64,000 nt of DNA from Oasisia sp. SBJ-2009 (taxonomy: Eukaryota; Annelida; Polychaeta; Sabellida; Siboglinidae): NCBI GenBank assembly GCA_964017155.1, contig OZ024856.1:36986294-37050293 (forward strand), read 5' to 3'. Position 1 is the first letter of the stretch, and the number at the start of each line of letters is the position of its first letter. Both the position numbers and the translations under genes were made by a program. The notes below the pieces were generated by a model. The model saw only the letters and a list, made by a program, of their open reading frames with translations. It searched no databases and was not told where the DNA came from. Shown here in pieces: positions 19,966 to 33,600 of this stretch.

Positions 19966-22900
19966 TCAGACGGTACAATAGAGGTGTCACATAGTATGTG
20001 TCAGGGGCTCAGCAAGCGACGTGTCTTCCCGACTTTGAACTCCAAAGCAGCAGGTAGATTATGAATAGTGTGGTCCAAATTAACTGATCTATACAGAATG
20101 GTCAAGTTACCGCCATGGACCGGAAGTCTTACGAGTCTTTCAAAAGTGACCGTTAAATTCAGGTCATCATTATGGACAAGTGACCACTAAGACAAGTTCT
20201 ACTGTTTATGTGAAAAGTAGTTTTCAACCAAACAAAACAGTGAAACAGTGACATCAAACACAACCTTGCTATGGATACACCCAGCCACAGACACTCAAGC
20301 AGCACGTTCCAGGAACAATAAAACACCAACGAACCAACCACCAAGTTCACAACAAACACAGTAGTCTAACTATTAAAATCAGTTACACAATTGCCTGATA
20401 AGACTTTAGTTACTAAACCTTATACAGTATATATTTCTATACTGTCCAACGGACAGTTAATAATTCAAGTCAAAAATATTATCACAAGCAGCTTTAATAC
20501 AATCTTGATGTCTTGTCAGTGAGATGCCAACAGTGCCAGTGAACTGAATCCTGAGTGCTGAGCTTTAAGTAAAAACATGTCCTCTATGTGGAACTTCTAC
20601 CTCGTGTGTGTGTATATCAACCTACATCTGTTTACACTTCGCATTGATGGTGTATTACAGACAGACCGAAAGATGCCTTCCAAATGAGACATCATGTGCG
20701 TACAGTGTAGCATAAAAAAATCAGTGTGTATTTCTATTTACAGAGTAAGACTTCGGCCTTTTACATGAAATGAAGTATTACCAGTAATAGAACCATACAG
20801 GCATTTACCAAAACCTACGTTCCATCTTCTATTTATGTAATTGAAAAATATCACAATAATTCTCACTATCTATACACTATGTTGTGCATGCACTGTTTAA
20901 TACATCTTTTGTTGGAAGTATGATTTTTTTTGTTTAACATATTGTATTAATTCAAGACGTATCTATACTGGTTGGAGGTGAACCATAATATAAATAGTGC
21001 ACTTCTATTCACCCCTTTCTACCAACACTCATGATTACTTGTTCATATGTTGAATTTATTAATAAGGGAATGTGTAATTTTTAATTGTTGTGGTTGGAAA
21101 TAAGCAAATGACTTACTCACCTACAACACAGTACCATTTATTTGTATAATTCATATATTCCTCAATTGTTTATTAAAGTATAGTATCTGGCTGCAAAGTA
21201 TACAGAGTGTGACAAACCTTTTTTTAACAAAACATGCCAAAAATAACAATCAGGCATGGGGAGAGGAGTTGATGGCAACTGTTAGAATGGGATGCATGCT
21301 GTACGTGGTAATGTATAAATTCAATAAGAATTTTGCAAAATTCTCGGTGCTTATAATACATGCAGCATATTAGAAATTTACATTATTCTGTTTCAGGCTG
21401 AGAGGATTAGAATAACTTGACTTAATGGAACAATAATGTGGGAAAGTCTATAAAGAAAACTGACAACTACAACCTCCTGTCTCAGAAGGTCAAGGTTAGG
21501 CAGATGCACACAACTGCTTCTGTTCACCTGGGATGTTTGCTCTAGTGTAAGCTTGCAGTGTCGTCTTGTAAAACCAATTGTGAAACCAAAAAGGGCTTGA
21601 GGATCTACTATACTAGCATTTCTCAAAATGGTAACCCACGGGGTGGTTGCAAGCAGGGTGCCAGAGGGTCATGAGACATACAGAAGGGGATTGTAGACTG
21701 TTTAGACACCACACGACACCCCGTAGACATAGGTCATGATAAAATGAAAACTTACACTTGCCAGTATAAAACATAGAACAATTTTGTTTAACAATCAGAA
21801 AAACTTTCCCAGAAACTCACTAATGTGGGAAAGTGTGCAAGTATGCAACCCTCATGAATCATGGCACCACTGTGGAGCAAGTCGCCTGGATGCAGCAATC
21901 CCTCCCAAACACAAGGAAACGACACTGTCATCTCTTCTTGTGCATGAGAGCGAATCGTAGGGAGTGACTTAAACCATGATGAATAGGTTTCTGGTAGATC
22001 TGGTTTAGAAACGCTGTACTAGATATGTTTATGCCAGACACAAATATGTGAAAAGGTCACTTTTTACGTGTTAGAAATATGGTACTCTAAAACTTACCAT
22101 TTATATAGCAATAGTTGAGTGAAAAAGAAAGAAATGAATTAACTGAATGAAACTAACATGGTTTATAAGTCTATATCACTAGATTAACATGCTCGACTCC
22201 ACAATATATACAATCTTTTATTTACTCCTGTAAACATAACAACCAAACTTTCCATACATCTATCAACTATACATACTTGTTTTGTTTTCATCAATAACAC
22301 ATATTTTTTTCAGCGCTTCCATGTAACAATAAAAAGTTGTATTATTACCAAGGCTTAGCCATGTACGGCCTTCACAGTTTTTATATAGCAACCATTACTG
22401 TAACATGGTACAAATACCAACAACGTTCAAAGTAAGTTATATTAGAAAGCAGACCGCAGATTAAAAAAAACATTACATTACTTTGAAGGGATGGAGGAGA
22501 CCAATTAACCACCCATTACTTAGCATATTAAACTATTACTGACATTTATTTTACTGATACTTGTCACACCATACCGACTTTGTGGCGAAGATCAGAAATT
22601 GCAAAGCCTCAGCATACCACAACCTATGCGATGTGTTTTTATTATGTGACATATGTAAATATATGTGAAATGTTGTTTTTGTAATCAATGTTTGTTTAGA
22701 TTATACATGATTTTTGACGCTTGTGTTTCCATATCATCAATTCCTGTCCCAAGTCTTCATTTGAAATGTCCATTACCCAAAATTACCTGCATGTATCACA
22801 TAATACATAACAATAAGTCTTAGCTAGTGTATTATAGGTAATGAATTCAGAGATTGTACTACATACTGTAAAACCATGCATGACTAAATCTACGTTGCAT

Positions 22901-23279
22901 TATCCTTTCTATAGATCAGCAACTTCTTTATATCCAATAATGCCCGCCCACCCATATTGTTATTTAAGCTAACTTGTAGGTGTTAACATAGCTTACTTCT
23001 CTATCTGTTATGTAAACGAAAAATTGCTGAATAAAGAAAACAGTGTATTTTATTATCAACGCTACATACAGAAGCTAGTGCAAGTAAAAGCATTATCCAA
23101 CCAAATGAGTGAATGTGTCAGTGCAAATATGTTTAGCAACAAAACATAGTGCATTACAATAAGTTGATGTAGTTCATATTAATCTGTTGCACTCCGAGCA
23201 AAATCACGACACTTAACTACTTGGCTAAAGAAACACCCAGCGAGTTATAGTTCAACAATAAAACCAGTGGCTCTGCTGA
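19966..23279. other. Intergenic stretch, no gene seen apart from a MITE-like element
   Basis: AT-rich DNA with no supported exon. The possible hAT-like element at 21613-22017 is annotated separately. No recognisable RNA gene is seen. Confidence 0.5.
21613..22017. mobile_element. Possible non-autonomous hAT-like DNA transposon (MITE), about 400 bp
   Basis: The left end has agcatttctcaaa and the right end has tttagaaacgctg, which are imperfect inverted repeats matching the CAGxGTTTCTxAA-type ends of hAT elements. No transposase is encoded between them. Flanks share tacta but an exact 8-bp target duplication is not clear, so the element is old or the call may be wrong. Confidence 0.4.
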
Positions 23280-23600
23280 CATTGACCGTAGTAGTCCGCA
23301 CTCGAGTTCACCGCATTTTGCTAGCCACGCGAAATTCCCGCTACAAGCGTCACTGCACTGTAGTTCGCGCGCACGACTTCGATGTTGCTAAGTGACAACC
23401 GCGATGTCGCGAGTGACCGACACACCACTGGCTGGTGACCGACGCGCTGTTGCCAAGCAACCGACACGGGGAACAGTTACGCGTCTCGTGCGTGTCCGAT
23501 GACGATCGCGGAAGATTCAAACGACTGCGGCGACGCGTACGTAGCTCGATGTGACGTCTCTAATACCTCGAGGACGCGGCCACTCGGGACACGGGGTAGC
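23280..23600. promoter_or_regulatory. CpG-rich island with RFX X-box motif; no gene assigned
   Basis: CpG dinucleotides are dense here, in contrast to the surrounding kilobases. GTTGCCAAGCAAC at 23449-23461 is a perfect X-box half-site pair, and GTTGCTAAGTGACAAC at 23384-23399 is a weaker relative. X-boxes recruit RFX factors, often at ciliary genes (established knowledge). No downstream coding exon was recognised on either strand. Confidence 0.5.
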
Positions 23601-24578
23601 TGCGATGGAAGAACCACACAAGTCAGCCGTCTTACACAACATAAAACACACTTATGTGGCAACATGCACGCTCTTACTGACTCATGTGTCGCTAGGTACA
23701 CATTAGTGCATTTAGCAGCAACAAAGTCGGAAAACTTTACAAAGCCACAACGGCTATAGGATTACAACAATGATTCCACGTTAGTACTTCATTTCTTTAC
23801 ACAGATATTTAGAAGGGTGCGTTAAAAATTAGCACAAATAATTTATCTTTTTATTACTCAAATATATATATTTTTTTATTTTTTTACACAGGTGATTCGC
23901 TGTTGTCAACTTCCAAACATGGCAACCATTTGATATGTCAGAGCAGCACAGATCATCCCCTAGTTTTTATCATCTTCCTGATTGAATTTTGTTTTATGTT
24001 TTATAGATTACCCAAATTCATAGACAAATAGGTAACCAAGAAACTAGAACAAGAATTTGCAAAGTCTCTCAGCCCAAGGTCAGAGTGGTGTGCTAATGAT
24101 GTGTGCTTCATACACTGGACTGTTTTATAGTACATTTGGTCTAAAGTTTTACCAGTACTTGAAACAAGACTACAGGAACATTAAATACATTGCAGAGTTC
24201 AAATGTGTACCCAACAGAGCTTTTGAGATACTCAGCGTCTATTGGTCAGTTTCAGTCAGTTCTAGTCATGTGACATGCTAGTATTTGTCACATGACAACT
24301 GTTCTAAGGTTATCACTGGACAGACAAACAACCATCTCTGTTTAGGGGTGAGCTGTGTTTCGAGTTGTCTTAATTAATACAACACAAGAGAAATGGTTTG
24401 ACCTTGGCAAAGGAATGAGAAGATCTCGAATGTGCCGCCGAGTAAATTTGTTACTCCAAACTTCCTCCGAGATGAATCTCAGAGCCCAGGAACCAGTTAT
24501 ACAAAGAAGCAAGACATTGAGTTAAAGCACATCATGCAACATCCAGACCTGCACCACACAGCTCATGTCAGTCACTAC

Positions 24579-24615
24579 TCACCCCCGGTCCTCGTAGTAG
24601 GCGCGCACATACTCT
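24579..24615 (-). CDS. lark-like exon 7: terminal 37-nt coding exon
   Basis: After gtttctttcag on the minus strand the sequence reads (R)[11 protein letters not shown] and TGA at 24579-24581. Composition and phase agree with the tail in exon 6. The stop overlaps a good donor-like word (gggg|gtgagtag), so further exons are conceivable. Confidence 0.6.
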
Positions 24616-27600
24616 CTGAAAGAAACGGGAAGTGATTAGACCAGCCACGTGGAGAAGCAACACGACGTGATGGCATTTCAGTGTTGCTTGTAACACCATT
24701 AATTTCTGCAGTCACCTGTTACTACGTTACATAATACATACAGCAGAACATGTCATCAACGCCAGTGGTTCTACATGTGGAATGACTAGGTCTAAGTAAC
24801 GGACAATACAAGACACATGAAGAAGAACAACAGTCAGAAATCAGGGATCAGGATCAAAGCTAGGCTCATCCCTGATGTACAGGGAAAGATGAGAACTACA
24901 TTTGTGTTTCTTCAAATATATCGCCAATTGGTAGACCAGAGACAGTAGTTCAATGAAGATGTGACACTTAAAATTAACATATATAGACATATATAGACAT
25001 ATATAGACATATATATATATATATGCATCCATATACACAGATGTTGCTTTATAACATTATTTTATATAGCACCATCTGTTGACTGAACTGTTAACTTTCA
25101 ACAATCATGAAATTCATAAATTTCTCCATTAATTTCAAAAGTAAATATCATTGACAGGATGAATCATAAAAAATTCCCAATCTCAATAATTATCAGGAAA
25201 ATCTAGGTTGGGTTACAAAAATTACAATACATATTGGGAAGTGTAAGCACAGAGACACGATGGATAAATTGTGGAACACATATGCAAGGACGGTGAGGCA
25301 ATGTACCGTGATACTGGTGGCGGTGACTGGCGGGCAAGGTAGTAGTCTGGTGGGGGGCGCGCGTAGGGGTCTCTCTCCCGCACATAGTAGGGGTCCCGGG
25401 CGGGGCGCACCAACGCCCTCTCGTAGGGGTCAGCGTAGGGTCGGTATCGGTCAACTGCGGGGTAAGCTCGCTCCCTGTAGTAGGGGTCGTAGGGGTCACG
25501 ACTGTACATTGGTGGTTCGCGGTATCGGCCGTAGGGTGTGGGCACAGTGCCGGGGTAGTAGGACGCAGGCCGCTCCTCTGACTTGGGGAACGGTCGACGT
25601 GGCCTGGAGGACAAAGTTTAACATTAAACACCAGAATGGAATATTTGAAATGGGTTTATATTACGTGAGTCTGACATAACTACATCCAGTTCTATCGCAT
25701 GCAGAAAAAGGGTACACACGAAAAGCAACTCTTACATAACAACTAGCGGTTTTTATTCAAAATGCTAAACAAAGTTACGCAATTGTTGCATAACATGCCT
25801 CACACCTATTTCAAAACTGCAATAATAAAGGGTTGTCAAAGCATTCCGAGATGAAAACCTACCTGCATCTTACTGTTAATATTTTGTCTTTTATATAAAC
25901 ATTTGATTTAACCACCATGCAGAATTCAGCTACATATTTTCAAGTCATACTTTTGCACACAATTATTTCTGAACACAACTAACTGGTTCAAGTATTTATT
26001 AGAATTACAATAACGTCTATGAAAGTATTCAAGGAGAATGCACAATTGAAGGAGGCCAAGACTGGGAGACCGAATGTTGTCTACATAGTTGAGATCTAGA
26101 ACAAGTGAACACTGCCAGAACTGTCACCCACCCCAACGGACAATCCCTCGACCTGCAAACAAAAAGACAAAAATTATTACATGTAGCCACTAACGAAATT
26201 GTTCAAATTGTTAATGTAAAAGTTTACTGGATCTTGGTTAAACAAGGGCAGAGATAGGGAATTGACACTCAGTGAGACTGGTTGAGTTACTGACAGATTC
26301 CATCCATTAAATTCCTAGTTGTTTCCTGTATTGACAGACACGGCACCATTGGCTTTTAGTATCTTCCAACAAACAAAAAATTGGTAAGTTCTTATAAAGC
26401 GCAATGTTCCATCGACAGAATTGCTCCTAATGCTTCCTGTCTGACATCCTGGCTCATCTGCATTTCAACTTATCTGGGAAGAATTCAGCAACACTGCAAT
26501 GTCCAAAGACTATTTACACACAAATACACATATATATATACACCAGGTACTCATTCCTATAGATGAGTGGACTGGAGCCACGTAGAGTGGATGAACTTCC
26601 CCAAAAGGCTTGACACGACAGCACAGGATTCAAACTATGGTTATCTTGTTTGAGAGTTCAATATTTTACAGTTCTAACCACTGTGCCACACGGTCAACGT
26701 GGAGTGAATGAAACTGCCCAGGTTTTGAAACTGCTGTAAGTGGACTCTAGCACTGGGTCAGCATAAATGTTGGTACCGGATTCAGTTAAATTCATATTAT
26801 AAATAAAGTTCAAAATGCATTTTGAATCCACGTGTTCTCCTGTGGACCTTGCTTTGTCTTCTCAGCACCTTCGTCAGTGTTGGACAGCTTGGACTACCGG
26901 TCAGTAGTTACTGGTTAGTCAGTCGTCATGTGACTCCATGAAGATCGCGGGAAGGTTGTATCTGGAATCTCGATTTATAGCTGGAGGCTGGCCTCCATGA
27001 TCTTGACTGCCTCGCTGAGTTTTCTTTTCCTCGCCAGAAGTTGTTCCTTCTGTCGAGCACTGCTGCATCTTTGGCAGTGATGTAGAACAGAGTGACACGA
27101 CGACCGAGTAACCATCAGTCCAACACTGACGAATGTGTCGAGAAGACACAGAACACTCCACAGGAGACCACAGTGGATTCGGAAAGGTATCTTTAACTTT
27201 ATTTACAACAGTGTGGTTGTTCTGTTTCTGCTCACCAGTGGCCGGTCTTGCCGCATCTGTAGCACTCGTTGACATTGTTACCCATGCCTGGCTGCTGGCG
27301 AACCTTACTTGTGGACAGCTGAAATGTGGCAGAGCACTCACAATAAAATAAAATGACAACACTTAATTCAATGCATAACTATATCATAATTAACTCTTCT
27401 ATGGCTCAAAGCCGTGAATATTCAACATACCCTAGACAGCGTTTTTGTCACCTGCAAATTGTAACATATATTTTAAGATAATTGATGTTATTTTACAACA
27501 CTAATTTTATGATGAGCTTGACAATGGCTTGATGTATGGCCGACTTTATGGCATGAATATCAAAATGATGAGATACTGATAACCAGTAATATTTTATGCC

Positions 27601-30600
27601 CGTGAATCCATGGTGGAAAATTTGAACATTTGACGTACCCAACTGCTATGAATGATTATAGTCCTTTTAATAGATGCATCACCCAAAATGTTGTTGTTTC
27701 CCTTCAACAAATGTGTGTATAATGCTGACCTTACTGGTGCACCTCGGAACATAAGGAATGTTACCTGTACTGTGATTTTGCTGCCGTTGAAGTCTGATGA
27801 GTTGAGGCCATCTACGGCTAGCTGTGCCTCATCTGCACTCTCCATGTGCTAAAAAGCAGATGCATTTGCACTCAATATGCACACCACGTTTACCAAAATA
27901 GTACCACATGCAATCAATATGTGACCAGCACCAGCAAACCACATTAACAAAAATACCTGACTAGGTCTCATTTGCCATTATTTATGTTCTCTAACAGAAA
28001 TGCGTATCCTTTTTGTAAGCTCACCTGTCAGTGGGCAGTTTATTTTCCTTAATAATTTAAATGTAATATAATCAATGCATAAATGTACCGACTCACTGTC
28101 CGACTGACTAAAAACAATACACCACACCAATCAAAGTCACCCAATTTCAAAAAACTTCACTTGTGTTTAATGATAACATATACTAAGAAAATGTCTGAGA
28201 TACTGTTTCGATCATGCCAAAATATTTTTCAGATAAACAGTGTCCAATTGTTATATTCTCAGTTGAACACTGTGTGTTGTGTTGTTTCTTGCTAGATACA
28301 ATAAGTTTTCAGACAACTGAGAATTAAATTATTGTATGTATCTGAATACAAAAACATTATGCAGTTTTAATAATTAACTAGTGACCTCCAATGCAATGCA
28401 CATGGTGTAGTTCTGATGACGAACCCCTGGTAGTACATACTGTTACTGGGAAAATACTGTCTCAGGCAATGTTTATCAACATGATGACTTGTTCTGTAGT
28501 TACTAGAACTTTATATGGGCCACTGTTCTGTGTTTACATTCGTCATGGCACAGAAATATCCAAGCAAGAAACTGTAGATGTGTTTCGAATCGCCTGCCAT
28601 CTAACAGTACAATACTGGTTCATAGCTGACCTCTGGAGCTGTGTGGACATGACCCTTATAATGTCAGTGCACTACAATGATTAATCAAAAAGCACAACAA
28701 CCAATGACACTGTCTGATGACCTGAGAATGTGAACAATATTATCACACATATTAAACTGGCATATTCTTACCACAAATGCATAATTCCGTACAATGTCGC
28801 ACTCTGTAACTTTTCCATACTTCTCAAACGACTCTAACAAATCTTGTCGTCTGCATGTCTCTGGCAGGTTGCCAACATAAATTTTTGTTGGGATTGTCCT
28901 GTAAATATAAACATTCCACAAAAATGTAAGTTAACATACACATGTCTACCACAACATTTTGGGCTGGCAAAAAATGGAGCCTTCATATTGACCAGATTTT
29001 TTTTTTCCTTCTAAATGTTTGAATTATAATGCTGACATTGCAAAATTGTGTCTCTTAATTAAATAACTGCCTCCATTGTCAACATGCAATTGTATATTGC
29101 ATTTTTATCCTGCCACAGTCTGTGGTAGATGCTTCATCAGTCGAATCATTTGAAGAACAACTCAATAAAATATGGAAAAACCATCCTATAAAAATAGATT
29201 TCTTCTTCTTCTTCTTCCGAGTACCGCCTAGCTTCAACATGCTGAAGATACAGGCGGGCCAACAGGAAAAATCAGAAATATATATATATATATATATATG
29301 TATTTTTTTCGTTTTTGGTGCATTGCAGTGTATCAAAACCATAATTTGTGCATGTAAAAGTAATGCGTGCAAAAAAAAACTAGTTATATCTAAAAGGTGG
29401 AATAATGGAAAGTCTGGATATTGCTCTTAAAAGAATCAAGGCTGTTTTTATTTACAATATGTTGAGGGAGGGAGTTCCAAAGTCGAATGGTATTTGGGAA
29501 AAAAGAATACAAGTGGTAGTTACATCTGGAGTGAGGGATAACGTAAGACAAGGAATGTTGCTTTCTAGTGACTGTGTTTGAAGGAATTAGATATTTATTT
29601 GCAGGTATGCCCACTAGGTCATTTGATATTTTATATAACATGCATAGTTTTGCATCTTTTCTACGGTCTGCTAGGGATCTCCAGCCTAATGACTGGAGCA
29701 TATTGGTGACACTTGACGTATTATGGTGGCGATGTAAAACATATCGAGCTGCTCGGCGTTGTATCATTTCAAGTTTATTTATTTGTGTAGCGGTGTAAAG
29801 GTCCCAGACAGTACAGCTATTTTCCAGGATAGGTCTAACAAAGGTGAAATAAGCAAGAGTTTTTATTTGGATTGATGAGACTTTTAGATTTCTGCGGAGG
29901 AAGCCTAATGATCTATTTGCTTTTGAAGAGATGCTATTTATGTGGGCATCCCACCGAAGGTCAGATGTTATGGTTAGGCCAAGATATTTAGCTTGTGAAA
30001 CAGTTTGAAGTGGTTGTCCATGGAGAATGTACTGGGTTTTAGTGATAGTTTTATTTCTTGTAACAGGGATGACATGGCACTTTTCAAGGTTGAAACTCAT
30101 TTTCCATTTTTTTGTCCATTTGTCGAGTGTGTTAAGGTCTTCCTGGAGTGCAGCTGTGTTTATCTTAGGCTTAAGAGCTATATACATTATGGTGTCATCA
30201 GCAAAGAGTCTAACTGTAGAAGTAATATTGTCTGGAATGTCGTTAATGTAAAAAAGGAATAGGCAGGGACCAAGTACAGAACCTTGAGGGACTCCTGATG
30301 TTACAAGGACTTCAGAAGAAGCCTCGCCCTCTATTAGTACTCTTTGTGATCGATCGGTTAAAAATGCTTTAACCCAGGAATTTGTTTTGCCTTGGATGCC
30401 ATAGTGATGGAGTTTGTCAATTAGTTTGGTATGGCTGACCTTATCAAATGCTTTAGAAAAGTCCATCACTATGACATCCGTTTGTGCGCCAAATTGCATA
30501 TTTGTGACTAGGTCGTTAGTGAACTGGATGAGTTGTGTCTCACATGACACACGAGATCGAAAGCCATGTTGAAGGTCGTAAAGGATGTCGTGTGACTGTG

Positions 30601-33600
30601 CATGTTTCATTATATTACTAACTAAGATATGTTCCATTAATTTAGATGCTATACATGTCAATGAGATGGGTCTGTAATTGGAAGCGAGGTATTTTTGGCC
30701 ATGTTTGAAGATAGGTGAGACATTTGCTTTTAACCAGTCTTTGGGGACTTCTTCTGTTTCATATGATTTCCGAAAGATTAAGGTAAGTGATGGCGTAATT
30801 TCAACAGCTAACTCTTTTAGAATTCTTGGGTGGATGTTGTCTGGTCCTTGGGCTTTATAGGGTTTAAAATTTTGCAGGAGTTTTAGTACACCAGTTTCTG
30901 TAATTTCTATGTCTGGCATTTCTGGTAGAGTTGAATTGTAGAGATTGGTTTCTTGAGGAGATTGGTCATCTGTAAAGACTGACTGGAACTGTTGATTTAG
31001 TATCTCTGCTTTGGCTGTGGGGTTTGAATGTAGGATTCCATTTTGTCTGAGTGGTGATACCCCTGTGTGGTCTGTACGGCAGTGTTTCATGTACGTCCAA
31101 AATTTCTTAGCATAACTTGGTTTTTGAGTACCATCATCAGTAGAGGTGACAATCTCATTTACATAGTTCCAGTAGGCAGATCTTAGTTGTTGCTGTATAG
31201 TTCGTTTTAGGTCTTTGTATTTTGGAGTGTGCTTGTGATTTTTATACATTTTGTCCCTTTTCCTCATAAGTTTCTTTAATGTTTGTGTGATCCAAGGGTA
31301 TCCATCCCTACGTTTAGTCATTCTGGATGGTATGTACATTTCAGCTGCTTTGACAATGGTATCCCGAAATGTACACCATTTGCACTGTTTTGTTCATAGC
31401 AATTTTGAAGAGTTTTGTTTACTTCTCTCATTTGTTGTCTGAAATTTTCCCAGTCCGCCTTATTGAAAAGTGGAATCTTTCTCGGTTTCTGTTTCTGTTT
31501 CATTGGGTTTATGTCTAGTTCTGTGTAGCAACAGTCATGGTCTGAAATTCCTGGTAGTACCTCTGTTCGGTTTATGTTAGTAGGATTGTTTGTTATCATT
31601 AGGTCCAGGGTGTTATCTCCTCTTGTTGGTTTATGTATAATTTGTATAAGGCCAAAGTCATCAAGAATGTTTCGGAATTTTTCATGTAGCGATACATTTT
31701 GGCAGTTTGATTTTAACAGTTCGTTATGCCAATCCCATCCTGGGAAGTTGAAATCTCCTCCAATGAATATGTGTTGGTTTTGTTTTACTCTGTTTAATGA
31801 TATTTCGAACTGTTCTAAGCTGTTTTTGTCATTTACATTAGGTCTATAGTAGGCACATATATGAAGCAGTTTACAACCAGCTAAGCAGATCTTTATCCAA
31901 ATAATTTCACAGTCTGTCTCTAGTTCAAATTCTTCTTCACTAATCAGGTCAGAACTCACTGCAACAAATACCCCTCCTCCTCTCTGGTCTTCATTTCTGT
32001 CATTTCTATAAACATTAAATTTGTCAGGGAAATATTCAGTGTCTGATATGCTGTTACTAAGCCAGGATTCTGTGCCAATAATGATGTCTGGTTCTGTACT
32101 ATCAATGAGTGATAAAAATTCGGCTTTCTTGTTTTTTAGTGATTGACAGTTTAGGTTGATAATTCTCAGTGGGTTTTTTGTTTTGGGAATATGGGTGTAA
32201 CTGTGCTGTTTTCTCTGACTGGAAGGTGAAGATGTATGAAGTCCTAACCCAGCTGGTGTTGACGGAAGTTGAATGGAATTGTCATTTGAATTTGAGATGT
32301 GCTGATATATGTTTTCAGAATGTTCAATGTCGTCGTAATTAAAAAGGGTACTACTGAAATTTGGCATACCGCATTTTAGACAGTTCCATGATGTATTTGA
32401 GTTTTGCATTGTGTCGTATATTGTGTCTCTAATGCTTTCACACTGTGTGTGGAACCAGGTGTTACAAGTATCACAACAAATTGCTTTGTGTTTCCATGTT
32501 ACAGCTTTTCGGCAGACACCACAAGGGTATTTGGGCGCCCTAGGGCCAGGATTTAGTTCAATGTCATTTGCCAGAACAAGAAGATACAACATGAAGTATT
32601 GTGGGAATTTGTTGGGGTTTGCTCTGGATGTCCTTGGTTTATGATGCAAGTTGATCGATAATGCTTTGATGAGAGAGATTTCTGGTACTGATCTATTTAT
32701 CAAGCTTTCATGTGGAGTTTTACAATGGTTATTTGTACTGTTTTTAATCTCTGCAAAAGCAATCACGAGAAAAACAACACTTAGGTAAAACATCCTGTAA
32801 AATGTATGTATTGTTCCTGATTGTCAAGAAGTGCAACAGCATGGATGGTACTGCTATGTGCTAAGAACAGGAACAAAAGGAATATAGTATAGAAGAAGTA
32901 CTGGAAATGGAAATGTAGGGTCTTCGTCCCAGGGCCTACACTGGGCACACAAAGAGCAGCACCGTTTATGAGGCCATGTTAGGCAGACCCAAGCCAGGAA
33001 ATGTTTTTGTTTTAAAATGTAGAGTTATACTAAATTTAGTTTAACTTTTATGTCTATGTACCAGTCTCAATGACATTTAACAGGTCGCAGTACCTTGGTT
33101 ACGATTTGTTTACTGGGCGATAATAGAAGTAAACTAGAATACGTTTAAAATTTAGAAACAATTAGTGTATATTTTTATTTATTTTTTTTAATCAGGGGAC
33201 ACCAACTAACAATTCTTACTAAGTACCTTACCGTAGTGTAAATCAGGTTAAAAACAAGTAAAATAATAAGATTAGTTAAGGATCGTTTAAAATTTTCCTG
33301 TTCGCGCCACCACCCTCGTTTTCGTTTTGCCATCTAACAAAATGGCGGGTGTGCAGTGTCGCCACCTATTGGCTATCTTACTAAATACATTTGATTTTAC
33401 TGCACCACCTCTTTTTCTTTGTCAACTTCTGATGCATGTGCACAAAGACAACACAATGCTAAAGAGAAAGCTGGTACAGGAGGCAGGAATGCCTAACACA
33501 CCAGAAAAGCACCAGAAAAGCACCTGTAATTATAGGCCTGCCTATTTTATAAACTTGCGTTGTATTAATTTATATAATATATTAAATTTACATAACTATT

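Noticed and set aside
19386..20064. Repeat frame with 22-residue period as a gene
   Set aside because: Follows from a 22-bp minisatellite read in three phases.
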